The translations under genes and the position numbers were made by a program. 64,000 nt of DNA from Pandoraea terrae. Lineage in GTDB: Bacteria > Pseudomonadota > Gammaproteobacteria > Burkholderiales > Burkholderiaceae. The notes beneath the pieces were generated by a model. It worked only from the letters and a program-made list of their open reading frames with translations. It had not been told where the DNA came from and ran no database searches. Shown piece by piece: positions 51,664-59,962 of the stretch (the first letter of the stretch is position 1; each line of letters begins with the position of its first letter). The stretch spans positions 124,001 to 188,000 of the forward strand of contig NZ_CABPRZ010000002.1 in the NCBI RefSeq assembly GCF_902459695.1. Direction: 5' to 3'.

Positions 51664-52379
51664 AACGTGCATTGATCACGGGCGGCAGCGGCGGAATCGG
51701 CGCAGCGATTTGCCGGCGCCTGGCAGCCCAAGGGCACGAGGTACTGATTCATGCCAATCAGGGGATTGCCAAGGCCGAGGCGCTGGCGCTCGAATTGCAG
51801 GCGGCCGGGTATTCGGCGCGGGCGCTGGCGTTCGACGTAACGGCGCCGGAACAGTGCACTGCGGCCCTGGAGCAGGTACTGGAAGACGGTCCGATCCAGA
51901 TTCTGGTGAACAACGCCGGCGTGCACGACGATGCGGTCATGCCCGGGATGCGCGCAGCGCAATGGCATCGCGTGCTCGACGTCTCCCTGAATGGCTTCTT
52001 CAATGTCACGCAACCGTTGCTGATGCCGATGATACGCACGCGCTGGGGCCGGATCGTCAACATCAGTTCGGTGGCGGCGTTGAGCGGCAATCGCGGCCAG
52101 GTGAACTATGCTGCCGCAAAGGCGGGCCTGCACGGCGCCACCAAGTCGCTGGCGCTGGAGTTGGCGACCCGGGGTATTACCGTGAATGCGGTGGCGCCGG
52201 GCGTGATCGAGACGCCCATGAGCGAGGAGACGTTCGATTCAGCCACGATCCGCAAAATGATCCCGATGGGCCGCGCCGGCCGCCCCGACGAAGTTGCTGC
52301 GCTCGTGGGCTTTCTTTGTTCAGACGACGCCGGCTACATCTCGGCGCAGGTGCTGTCGGTCAATGGGGCACTGTACTAG
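51660..52379 (+). CDS. fabG: 3-oxoacyl-ACP reductase, FabG-like (SDR)
   Basis: A 239-residue short-chain dehydrogenase. The NADPH motif is ITGGSGGIGAAICRRL, with NNAGVHDDAVMPGM, catalytic Ser in INISSVAALSG, YAAAKAG (Tyr-Lys) and VNAVAPGVIETPM. It reduces the beta-keto group in each elongation cycle. It is the last gene of the rightward operon and faces a glycosyltransferase 14 bp away. Confidence 0.92.
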   Translation: MKRALITGGSGGIGAAICRRLAAQGHEVLIHANQGIAKAEALALELQAAGYSARALAFDVTAPEQCTAALEQVLEDGPIQILVNNAGVHDDAVMPGMRAAQWHRVLDVSLNGFFNVTQPLLMPMIRTRWGRIVNISSVAALSGNRGQVNYAAAKAGLHGATKSLALELATRGITVNAVAPGVIETPMSEETFDSATIRKMIPMGRAGRPDEVAALVGFLCSDDAGYISAQVLSVNGALY

Positions 52380-52393
52380 GGCACGCCCACGCA

Positions 52394-53167
52394 TCAGCGC
52401 AAACACGCCGTGGCGCGTGTGAATCGGCGCGACAGCAGGCGCGGCAAGCGTATCAGGAAGCCGAGCACCAGCCGGCTGTGCATACCGGTCAACAACAGAT
52501 TGTCGCGCAGATAGTTGAAGTGCGACACGCCCCCCTCGTCCGGGCGGAAATAGCGTACCGGGCATGGCACGTTTATCGGGTACACGCCATACCAGCACAA
52601 ACGCACGGCCGCTTCCGGATCGAAGTCGAAGCGGCGCATCCAGCGCTGCGGCTGCATCACGGCGATCAGCGGCGCGACCGGGTAGACGCGAAAACCGAAA
52701 AGCGAGTCGCCGATGCCCATCCACAGGGTTTCCAGGTCGGCCCACGCGTTCGACAATTTGCGGCCCCAGATCCGGATGCGGGGCGCCTCGGGACCGAACT
52801 GCGGCTCGCCCAGCACCATCGCTGCCGGGGCGGCAGCAGAGCGCGCCATGAAGTCGGGAATCGCGTAGGCAGGATGCTGGCCGTCCGAATCCATGGTCAA
52901 CACATGCGTGAATCCGGCGTCCTGAGCGAGTTGCAGGCCATGCAGTACGGCAGCGCCCTTGCCGCGATTCTCCGGCAGGACTTCGACACGCAGACCGGGA
53001 TCCGCCTCGGCCATGGCCCGCAGGCCCGACGCCGTGCCGTCGTCGCTGCCGTCGACGATCACCCAGACAGGATTCCATTGCGCGCGCGCTGCCCGCACCG
53101 TGTCATAAGCCTTGGGCCCCGGGTTGTAGCTGGGGATCAGGACGAGGTGACTGCTAGAGCGTTCCAT
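52394..53167 (-). CDS. Family 2 glycosyltransferase
   Basis: A 257-residue GT2 enzyme. LVLIPSYNPGP at the N-terminus, VIVDGSDDGTASGL, ENRGKGAAVLHGLQLA and the DxD motif in TMDSDGQHP are clear. The C-terminal half (FGFRVYPVAPLIAVMQPQRW) resembles glycosyltransferases found in aryl-polyene clusters. It is convergent with the operon and may glycosylate the lipid head group. ATG 53167 has AAGAGG upstream. Confidence 0.88.
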   Translation of the reverse strand: MERSSSHLVLIPSYNPGPKAYDTVRAARAQWNPVWVIVDGSDDGTASGLRAMAEADPGLRVEVLPENRGKGAAVLHGLQLAQDAGFTHVLTMDSDGQHPAYAIPDFMARSAAAPAAMVLGEPQFGPEAPRIRIWGRKLSNAWADLETLWMGIGDSLFGFRVYPVAPLIAVMQPQRWMRRFDFDPEAAVRLCWYGVYPINVPCPVRYFRPDEGGVSHFNYLRDNLLLTGMHSRLVLGFLIRLPRLLSRRFTRATACLR

Positions 53168-53522
53168 CGCGGCCTCTTGACGGGGCCATTTGCGGACTGG
53201 GCGCAACGGCGACAGGCGGGTCGGGCTGGATCGGGGGTAATGAGTCAATCATGATGGCAAAAGCAGTATGCGTCCGGACGGCCCGCGTGCATTCGCGCGC
53301 AGTCTGCCGAGCCGGCTTCGACCGCAATTGTATATTGCGTCGGTGCGGGAAATGATGTCCGAACGGTGAAACGTCACCAGGAATGATCACCGATGGTGCG
53401 CCCGCGAGGTGTTTCCGTTGGTAACACCTCGCGCCCGGCTGCAAATCTGTGCAACAACTTATTACACATTCGTCGCAACGATGCCGGCGGCCCGCCCGGA
53501 CCGCAGGAAATCGCGCGGTCGA
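53168..53522. other. Intergenic region between glycosyltransferase and PRC-barrel genes
   Basis: This is 355 bp with no convincing gene. It contains the strong inverted repeat at 53404-53432 and should hold the promoter for the minus-strand glycosyltransferase in its left part, where TTGTATATTGC (about 53328-53338) is AT-rich. Confidence 0.4.
53404..53432. terminator. Hairpin downstream of the PRC-barrel gene
   Basis: GCGAGGTGTT (53404-53413) and AACACCTCGC (53423-53432) are perfectly complementary with a 9-nt loop. It lies about 90 bp after the PRC-barrel stop on the minus strand. No T run follows, so it may equally be a regulatory element. Confidence 0.45.
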
Positions 53523-53951
53523 CTAGGGCTGCGGCCCGGTCGGATAGTACGCGTGTATTTCCGTTGCCCAGGCCGGGTCGGTCATGTCGGGCCAGTCATC
53601 CTTGTCGAATCCCGGGGCGTGTTTCAGCCGGTCGCGGTCGATGTTCAGGGCGAAACCCTCGTGCTTGGCATCCGGAGAGAGCGCATGCCAAGGTACCGCG
53701 AACAGCCGCCTGCCCGCGCCCTCCATATCGCCGAACGTCAGGACCGCGTAGCCCACCTTGCCGCTTCGCACGTCAAGCATGATGTCCCGGATATCGCCGA
53801 TATGCTCGCCGCGCGGGTTGTAGACTCCGCTGCCGACCAGCGTGCTGGCGCCGATCAGGCCGGGCTTGTGGCCCCGCCGCCCATGCTTCCTGGGCTGCGC
53901 CGCCGGGTTCGGCAGATGCATCGCATAGCCGTTGTGGTCTTCATGTTTCAT
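53523..53951 (-). CDS. PRC-barrel domain protein
   Basis: A 142-residue protein with a PRC-barrel at about 28-115 (GASTLVGSGVYNPRGEHIGD, then IMLDVRSGKVGYAVLTFG). ATG 53951 has GGGAG seven bases upstream; longer readings overlap the LysR gene. PRC barrels bind partner proteins or RNA and are common in stress-related small proteins of Burkholderiales. No signal peptide. The exact role is unknown. Confidence 0.85.
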   Translation of the reverse strand: MKHEDHNGYAMHLPNPAAQPRKHGRRGHKPGLIGASTLVGSGVYNPRGEHIGDIRDIMLDVRSGKVGYAVLTFGDMEGAGRRLFAVPWHALSPDAKHEGFALNIDRDRLKHAPGFDKDDWPDMTDPAWATEIHAYYPTGPQP

Positions 53952-54030
53952 GACACACTCCCATTGATAATGCGCTTGCCTGGCAACGATTATGAGACGG
54001 CGCACAGAATCGGACAAGCACGCGAGCGCG

Positions 54031-54933
54031 TTACCCGTGGCGCGCCTCTGCAAGAAAGCCGATCAAGGTCCTCACGACACGCGGGGTACTGACGGTACGC
54101 CGCGTGACGATCTTGAAATCCAGATGGGTCGTATAGCATTGCGGCACGAGCCGGCGCAACAACCCGCGCTCGACCCACGCGTCGGCGTAGTGTGGCGGCA
54201 AGAATCCGATGTAGTTGCCCGACAGGATCAGCATGGCGCGGCCCTCGACGTTGTCCACGAGTGCCGCCGGCTCCCGCATGCCCAACAGTTCAAGCTCCTT
54301 GCGCCCGAGGTAGCCGCGTGTGGCCAGCTTCGCCGTAGCGATCTGATCCGCAAGCTCCGGGGCATCGGCGTTCGCACCATAGAACAGCGGATGCGGCGAG
54401 GCGCAATACAGCCCCTGCTCCTCCTGGTAAAGCACGCGCGAATCGAGGCCCGGTGCCGGGTCCGGGAAAGGGCCGACGGCCAGGTGCAGGCTGCCGTCGA
54501 GCACACGTTGTTCGAGCCGGTCCGGCGAATCGATTTCGATATGCAACTGGACTTTAGGCGCCGCCTGGCCGAATTGACGGATGGCCGCAAGTAATGGCGC
54601 TTGCGGATCGGTCAGCGTCGCCTCGATCATGCCCAAGCGCAATACCCCGTGCAGTTCGCGCCGTATCGCGCTCGCTTCCATATTGAACGTGTCGACCGAC
54701 GCCAACAGGCGTTGCGCCGCCTCATGCATTTGCAGGCCTTCATCGGTCAGGCGGAACCCGCCGCGCCCACGCTCGCACAACCGCACGCCGAAGCGCGCTT
54801 CCAATTGCGTCATCTGTTCGCTGATACTCGATGCGCCAACGCCGAGCACGTTCTGTGCCGCAGTAAATCCACCGCAGCGAACAATCGTCTCAAAGACTCT
54901 CAACAGCTTGAGGTCAACGTCCCGGATCTGCAT
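54031..54933 (-). CDS. LysR family transcriptional regulator
   Basis: A 300-residue LysR regulator. The helix-turn-helix lies in residues 1-62 (DVDLKLLRVFETIVRCGGFT, then ASSISEQMTQLEARFGVRL). The effector domain follows with SPDRLEQRVLDGSLHLAVGP. It is divergent from the agmatinase-family gene, and a perfect 8-bp inverted repeat (54946-54965) lies between them near its own start. It probably controls that gene and possibly the downstream binding protein. Confidence 0.9.
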   Translation of the reverse strand: MQIRDVDLKLLRVFETIVRCGGFTAAQNVLGVGASSISEQMTQLEARFGVRLCERGRGGFRLTDEGLQMHEAAQRLLASVDTFNMEASAIRRELHGVLRLGMIEATLTDPQAPLLAAIRQFGQAAPKVQLHIEIDSPDRLEQRVLDGSLHLAVGPFPDPAPGLDSRVLYQEEQGLYCASPHPLFYGANADAPELADQIATAKLATRGYLGRKELELLGMREPAALVDNVEGRAMLILSGNYIGFLPPHYADAWVERGLLRRLVPQCYTTHLDFKIVTRRTVSTPRVVRTLIGFLAEARHG

Positions 54934-54945
54934 GCTACGCTCCTG

Positions 54946-54965
54946 ACTTCGGATTTTTCCGAAGT
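54946..54965. promoter_or_regulatory. Perfect palindrome, candidate LysR site
   Basis: ACTTCGGA-TTTT-TCCGAAGT (54946-54965) is a perfect inverted repeat with a 4-bp centre in the divergent LysR/agmatinase promoter region. Its TTCGG-N6-CCGAA core resembles dyad boxes bound by LysR proteins. It begins 12 bp before the LysR start codon. Confidence 0.5.
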
Positions 54966-55045
54966 TTACTTAATTATTTTCTGATTTTACCGGACAAATC
55001 GATTGACCAGAATGAGGTCACCCTTTCAAGGAATGGTGAACCCAA

Positions 55046-56017
55046 ATGTCAACGAATCAGTACGACAAAGGACGGCTGGATCTCCCGTTCGTCGGCATCT
55101 GTACTTTCGGCAAGTCTCCGGTCGCGCTGGACTGGGACGCGATTGACGCCGACGTCGCGATCCTCGGTGCGCCGTTCGACTGCGGCACGCAGTGGCGGCC
55201 CGGCGCACGTTTCGGTCCGCGCTCGATCCGCGAGGCGTCCACCCTGTTTTCGTTCGGTCATGGCGGCGCCTACGACTTCGAGGACGACGTTGTCTACCTG
55301 CCCGCCGACGAAGTCCGCATGGTCGATATCGGCGACGCCGACATGGTCCACACGAATACCGAAAAGAGTCATGCCAACATCGAATTCGGCGTGCGAAAGA
55401 TCCTGGCGGCCAGCGCGCTGCCGGTCGTGCTCGGTGGCGACCATTCGATCAATATCCCGTGCATCGCCGCGTTCGAGGGGCAGGAACCGTTCCACATCGT
55501 GCATATCGACGCCCACCTCGATTTCGTCGACGAGCGCCACGGCGTGCGCCACGGCCACGGCAACCCGTTGCGCCGCGCAGCCGAAAAAAGCGTGGTAACG
55601 GGTATGACGCAGATCGGCATCCGCAACGTGTCTTCAACGGCGCGGGAGGGCTATGCGCAGGCGCGCGAAATGGGCTCGGACATCATTTCGGTCCGGCAGC
55701 TGCGCAAGCTTGGCATTCAGGGTGTGCTCGACCGTATCCCTAAAGGCGTACGCTATTACCTGACGATAGATATCGACGGTTTCGACGTTTCCATCGCCCC
55801 CGGCACCGGCACGCCCAGCCACGGCGGCCTGACGTATTACGAAGGTCTGGAACTGTTTGCGGGACTGGCCGCGCAGGGCGACGTCATCGGTATCGACCTT
55901 GTCGAAGTCGCGCCCGACTATGATCACACCGGATCCACGTCAATCCTCGCGGCCCAGTTGCTGCTCAACACGATCGGCCGCGTAATGCACCACCGAAAAC
56001 TGCGCGGCCAACGTTAA
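55046..56017 (+). CDS. Agmatinase-family ureohydrolase
   Basis: A 323-residue arginase-superfamily enzyme that hydrolyses a guanidino compound to urea and an amine, with two Mn2+. Metal motifs are GGDHS near residue 129, DAHLD near 155 and DIDGFD near 241. CDCGTQWRPG-like APFDCGTQWRPGARFGPRSI and EVAPDYDHTGSTSILAAQLL are typical of agmatinases. Guanidinobutyrase and guanidinopropionase have the same motifs, so the substrate is uncertain. Divergent LysR suggests substrate induction. A binding protein follows 95 bp later. Confidence 0.9.
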   Translation: MSTNQYDKGRLDLPFVGICTFGKSPVALDWDAIDADVAILGAPFDCGTQWRPGARFGPRSIREASTLFSFGHGGAYDFEDDVVYLPADEVRMVDIGDADMVHTNTEKSHANIEFGVRKILAASALPVVLGGDHSINIPCIAAFEGQEPFHIVHIDAHLDFVDERHGVRHGHGNPLRRAAEKSVVTGMTQIGIRNVSSTAREGYAQAREMGSDIISVRQLRKLGIQGVLDRIPKGVRYYLTIDIDGFDVSIAPGTGTPSHGGLTYYEGLELFAGLAAQGDVIGIDLVEVAPDYDHTGSTSILAAQLLLNTIGRVMHHRKLRGQR

Positions 56018-56075
56018 AGGCGTCTGTTAGGGACTTTCCGATCCCGCGGCGCCGGCAGGCGTCGCATCATACCGT

Positions 56076-56098
56076 CACGCCCCGGAAACGGGGACGTG
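56076..56098 (+). promoter_or_regulatory. GNRA-capped hairpin before the binding-protein gene
   Basis: CACG-CCCCG and CGGGG-A-CGTG pair around a GAAA tetraloop with one bulged A (56076-56098). The Shine-Dalgarno AAAGGAG (56101-56107) follows at once. It may stabilise the 5' end of processed mRNA or adjust translation. Confidence 0.4.
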
Positions 56099-56112
56099 AA
56101 AAAGGAGCCAGC

Positions 56113-57258
56113 ATGCTTCGTCCATCTTTATGTCTCGCCAGTCTCGTGTGCGTGCTTGCCGGCACGTGGTTGCCCCAGGCGCAGGCCGCCGATACCCAGG
56201 TTGTCAGGATCGGCCTGACCGGACCATTGACCGGTGCGCAAGCCGCCATCGGCAAGGACGACGAGAATGGCCTTCGCATGGCCGTCGACCGCATCAACGC
56301 GCAGAACGTCATGGTCGGCGCGCAGCGGGTGCGCTTTGAACTCGTATCCGAAGACGACGCCGCCGACCCGCGAACCGGCATGGCCGTCGCCCAACGCCTC
56401 GTCGACGCCGAGGTGAAGGTGGTGTTCGGCCCGTTCAATTCCGGCGTTGCGATTCCGATTTCGCGGCTGCTCGACCAGGCGGGCGTGGTCATGGCCACTG
56501 TCGCCTCCAACCCGTCGATCACGCAGAGCGGCCTGCCCTACGTGTTCCGGATCTCGGCCAACGACAGCCAGCTCGGCAAGCGCATGGGAGAATTCGCGGC
56601 CGGCCGCCTGCACGCCAGGCGCTTCGCGGTCATCGACGATCGTACGGCGTACGGCCAGGGCGTCGCCGACGAGTTTGTCAAGGCGGCAAAGGCGGCCGGC
56701 ATCGAGATCGTTGCGCGCGAATTCACTTCGGACAAGGCGGTCGATTTCGTGCCGATCCTGACACGCATCCGCGGCATGAACGTCGATGGCGTGTTCTACG
56801 GCGGCTACTACGCGCAAGCCGGCCCGTTGCGCAACCAGATGAAGCGCCTGGCCATGACGCAGTTGTACCTGCTTGGCGGCGATGCGATGTGCAACATCGA
56901 ACTGGCCAAACTGGGCGGCGAATCGGTCGACGAGCGGGTGTACTGCCCGCAAGGCGGGCCGGTGCTTGAACAAACGCCGCTTGGCCGCCAATTCAAGGCC
57001 GATTACCGCAAGCGCTTCAACGCCGACCCGCTGACGTACAGTGCATCGCTTTACGACGGTCTCCACCTGTTGGTACAAGCCATGCAAGCGGCCAACTCGA
57101 CCGATCCGAAGCGTTATCGCGCGTCGCTTGCCGCGATCGACGCGCAGGGTGTGGCGGGACGCTACCGGTTCGACGACCACCGCGATCTGCGGGACTCGCC
57201 GATCACCGTCTACACGTACCGTAACGGCGCCCAGGTGCCGCTCCCTCAAGACAAGTAA
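56113..57258 (+). CDS. ABC transporter substrate-binding protein, Leu/Ile/Val type
   Basis: A 381-residue periplasmic binding protein. The signal peptide ends near AQAAD (residues 23-27). VVRIGLTGPLTGAQAAIGKD and NGLRMAVDRINAQ begin the HAAT fold, and VVFGPFNSGVAIPISRLLDQ and YVFRISANDSQLGKRMGEF are standard blocks. No permease or ATPase genes adjoin it, so it must use a transporter encoded elsewhere. Its position after the agmatinase-family gene allows a guanidino or amino-acid ligand. Confidence 0.9.
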   Translation: MLRPSLCLASLVCVLAGTWLPQAQAADTQVVRIGLTGPLTGAQAAIGKDDENGLRMAVDRINAQNVMVGAQRVRFELVSEDDAADPRTGMAVAQRLVDAEVKVVFGPFNSGVAIPISRLLDQAGVVMATVASNPSITQSGLPYVFRISANDSQLGKRMGEFAAGRLHARRFAVIDDRTAYGQGVADEFVKAAKAAGIEIVAREFTSDKAVDFVPILTRIRGMNVDGVFYGGYYAQAGPLRNQMKRLAMTQLYLLGGDAMCNIELAKLGGESVDERVYCPQGGPVLEQTPLGRQFKADYRKRFNADPLTYSASLYDGLHLLVQAMQAANSTDPKRYRASLAAIDAQGVAGRYRFDDHRDLRDSPITVYTYRNGAQVPLPQDK

Positions 57259-57268
57259 GAAACCGCCA

Positions 57269-57290
57269 GCCGTGCGCCCCACCGCACGGC
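57269..57290. terminator. Terminator-like hairpin after the binding-protein gene
   Basis: GCCGTGCG (57269-57276) and CGCACGGC (57283-57290) pair perfectly with a 6-nt loop, 11 bp after the stop. A second perfect stem, ACTGGCAT/ATGCCAGT (57322-57342), follows before pgm. Confidence 0.55.
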
Positions 57291-57367
57291 CGCGCCTTGC
57301 GTGATTGACCATCGCACCGGGACTGGCATGCCCAATGCCAGTGCTCTGCGACCGACGGGCCGGCGGG

Positions 57368-57373
57368 TATACT
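57368..57373 (+). promoter_or_regulatory. Possible -10 element of pgm
   Basis: TATACT matches the -10 consensus in five of six positions and lies 31 bp before the pgm ATG. No good -35 is found 16-18 bp upstream. Weak support. Confidence 0.3.
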
Positions 57374-57403
57374 GGGGGCCTGTTCCACCACGGAGTTCAC
57401 GTG

Positions 57404-59074
57404 ATGCAGGCGCCTCAAAGCCAAGAGATCAACCACCCGCTGGCCGGAAAACCGGCGCCGTCTGACATTCTGGTCAATGTGGCGCGGCTCGTGACGGCCT
57501 ACTACGCCGACGCGCCCGACCCGGCCGACCCCGCGCAATGTGTGGCGTTCGGCACCTCCGGCCATCGCGGTTCATCGCTGCGCAAAACGTTCAACGAAGC
57601 CCACGTGCTGGCGATCTCGCAGGCGATTTGCGAGTATCGCCGCCAGCATGACATCGACGGACCGTTGTTCGTCGGCATCGACACGCACGCGCTGTCGGAG
57701 CCTGCTTTCGCCAGCGCGCTGGAAGTGCTTGCCGGCAACGGTGTGACGGTCTGCGTATCGGCCAACGGTGAATACACGCCGACACCCGCCGTGTCCCGCG
57801 CGATCCTGGTCCACAACCGCGGCCGCACCTCGGGGTTGGCCGATGGCATCGTGATCACGCCGTCGCACAATCCGCCCGATAACGGCGGGTTCAAGTACAA
57901 CCCGCCGCATGGCGGGCCGGCCGAAACCCCGGTGACGCGCTGGATCGAGCAACGCGCCAACGAACTGCTGCGCGAAGGCTTGCGGGATGTCCGCCGCGTG
58001 ACGTTCGAAAAGGCCATGCGCGCGCCGACCACGCAAAGCTACGATTTCCTGAACACGTACGTCGACGACCTGGTCAACGTTATCGACATGGATGTCCTGC
58101 GCGATGCGGGCGTTCGCATGGGCGTCGATCCGTTGGGCGGCGCCGGCGTGAATTATTGGCCCGCGATCGCGGACCGCTACCGCCTGGACCTGACCACGAT
58201 CCGGCGCGAGGTCGACACGACTTTCCGGTTCATGACGGTGGACTGGGACGGTCAGATCCGCATGGATCCGTCGTCGCCCGACGCCATGCAGAGTCTGATC
58301 GCACAGCAGGCGCGCTTCGATATCGCCTTTGCCTGCGACACCGACCACGACAGGCACGGGATCGTCACGCGCAGCGCCGGATTGCTGCCGCCGAACCATT
58401 ATCTGTCGGTCGCGATCGACTACCTGTTCCGGCACCGTCCCGACTGGCGGCATGATGCGGCCATCGGCAAGACCGCCGTCAGCAGCCAGATGATCGACCG
58501 TGTGGGCGCAAGGCTTGGCCGGCGGGTGTACGAGGTACCGGTCGGTTTCAAATGGTTCGCTGCGGGACTGCTGGACGGAACGCTCGGTTTTGCCGGCGAG
58601 GAAAGCGCCGGCGCCAGCTTCCTGCGCCTCGACGGCACCGTGTGGAGCACGGACAAGGACGGTATCGTGCCGGCGCTGCTGTCGGGCGAGATCACCGCAC
58701 GCGCCGGCCGGGATCCCGGCGAGATCTATCGCGATTTGACCCGGGCGTTCGGCGAACCGGTGGAAGATCGCGTGCAGGCGCCTGCCACGCCGGCGCAAAA
58801 GGCCGTCCTGTCGGCGCTCTCGCCCGATCGGATTGCATCGACCGTGTTGGCCGGGGAACCGATTCAGGCGGTGCTGACCAGCGCACCCGGCAATGACGCC
58901 GCGATCGGCGGGTTGAAGGTGGTGACCGAACACGGGTGGTTCGCCGCCCGCCCCTCCGGCACGGAAGACATCTACAAGATCTATGCCGAGAGCTTCCGGG
59001 GCAGCGGCCACCTGCGCCAGCTGGTCGACGAAGCGCAAGCCATTGTCGATCAGGCGTTGCGCACGGCGTCGTAG
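57404..59074 (+). CDS. pgm: Phosphoglucomutase, alpha-D-glucose phosphate-specific
   Basis: A 556-residue phosphohexomutase that interconverts glucose 1- and 6-phosphate. The blocks are [10 protein letters not shown] (substrate), [20 protein letters not shown] (phosphoserine and Mg site), [10 protein letters not shown] (metal loop), [10 protein letters not shown] (sugar-binding) and [15 protein letters not shown] (phosphate-binding). The start at 57404 follows CGGAG by eight bases and gives the usual Pgm length. The product feeds glycogen, exopolysaccharide and nucleotide-sugar synthesis. Confidence 0.95.
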   Translation: MQAPQSQEINHPLAGKPAPSDILVNVARLVTAYYADAPDPADPAQCVAFGTSGHRGSSLRKTFNEAHVLAISQAICEYRRQHDIDGPLFVGIDTHALSEPAFASALEVLAGNGVTVCVSANGEYTPTPAVSRAILVHNRGRTSGLADGIVITPSHNPPDNGGFKYNPPHGGPAETPVTRWIEQRANELLREGLRDVRRVTFEKAMRAPTTQSYDFLNTYVDDLVNVIDMDVLRDAGVRMGVDPLGGAGVNYWPAIADRYRLDLTTIRREVDTTFRFMTVDWDGQIRMDPSSPDAMQSLIAQQARFDIAFACDTDHDRHGIVTRSAGLLPPNHYLSVAIDYLFRHRPDWRHDAAIGKTAVSSQMIDRVGARLGRRVYEVPVGFKWFAAGLLDGTLGFAGEESAGASFLRLDGTVWSTDKDGIVPALLSGEITARAGRDPGEIYRDLTRAFGEPVEDRVQAPATPAQKAVLSALSPDRIASTVLAGEPIQAVLTSAPGNDAAIGGLKVVTEHGWFAARPSGTEDIYKIYAESFRGSGHLRQLVDEAQAIVDQALRTAS

Positions 59075-59127
59075 GCGTCCACGAGATCCTCGAGGTGCGC
59101 CAGCCGACAGGCACAACACGTTCGCGA

Positions 59128-59150
59128 GCCCGATATTGGCGTGAACAGGC
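59128..59150 (+). repeat. Dispersed 23-bp repeat, copy 2
   Basis: This is identical over 23 bases to 39821-39843 (starts GCCCGATATTGGCGTG). It lies in the 77-bp junction between the convergent pgm and cyclase genes. It lacks the downstream TATCGGGC tandem units found at copy 1. Confidence 0.8.
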
Positions 59151-59151
59151 G

Positions 59152-59922
59152 CTAAACCTCGACGAGCGCCAGCACCCGGCACGGGCTGCCCGATCCGCGG
59201 CGGATCTTCAGCGGCGGTGTAATGAGCAGCGCGCCCGTGGCCGGCAGCTTGTCGAGATTCACGAGACTCGCCAACCCGAACTTGTTATTGCCGTGCATAT
59301 TCGCGTGGCACGGAAACGGTTGTGAAAAGGCATAGGCCTGCCCGGCGTCCGTGCCCACGCCTTCCGCGCCCCAGCCGATGACGTTGCGCTCGCGCGCGAG
59401 AAAGGCCGGCAGGTCGGGATGCCCGCCCGGGGTATGGGCGCCGTCCTCCTTAAGGTTCAGGAATGCGTCCGGATCGGTGCGTAGCGACCAGTCGGTACGC
59501 ATGAGGACCCAACTCCCGGCGGGAATGCGGCCGTGTTCCGACTCCCATTGTTCGACGCGTTCGATCGTCAGCAGGTAGTCGGGATTCTCGCGGGTTTCGG
59601 CGCTGACGTCGATGACGCACGCGGGCGCGATCAGCTTCTGCACGTCGATCGTCTCGGTCGTGTTGTCCGGAAAATCCTTGCCCGTGATCCAGTGGATCGG
59701 CGCGTCGAAGTGGGTGCCGGTGTGCTCGCCGCACGAGATGTTGTTCCAATACCAGGCGGGCCCGCGATCGTCGAAGTTCGAAATTTCCTCAATACGGAAC
59801 GGCGCGCTTTGCCCGTATTGCGGCGGCAACGGAATGATCGGTGTACGGCCGTGCAGGGTTTGACTCAGATCGATCACACGGACTGCGCCGCTTTGCAGCG
59901 CTTGGGCCAGGGCCTTCAGCAT
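59152..59922 (-). CDS. Cyclase-family (kynurenine formamidase-like) metal hydrolase
   Basis: A 256-residue protein with the metal motif HTGTHFDAPIHW (His67, His71, Asp73, His77) and VIDLSQTLHGRTPIIP at the N-terminus. Members include arylformamidase, isatin hydrolase and other amide/lactone hydrolases, usually Mn2+ or Zn2+. ATG 59922 follows GAGGAG. It lies 40 bp after iorB on the same strand. With an indolepyruvate oxidoreductase upstream, an aromatic (tryptophan- or indole-derived) substrate is plausible but unproven. Confidence 0.85.
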   Translation of the reverse strand: MLKALAQALQSGAVRVIDLSQTLHGRTPIIPLPPQYGQSAPFRIEEISNFDDRGPAWYWNNISCGEHTGTHFDAPIHWITGKDFPDNTTETIDVQKLIAPACVIDVSAETRENPDYLLTIERVEQWESEHGRIPAGSWVLMRTDWSLRTDPDAFLNLKEDGAHTPGGHPDLPAFLARERNVIGWGAEGVGTDAGQAYAFSQPFPCHANMHGNNKFGLASLVNLDKLPATGALLITPPLKIRRGSGSPCRVLALVEV

Positions 59923-59962
59923 GGAGTTCTCCTCAACATTTTCGGGGACTGCCACAACACAC

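Noticed and set aside
57572-59182. Minus-strand open frame (536 codons) opposite pgm
   Set aside because: Pgm motifs on the plus strand are complete; the opposite frame shows no domain.
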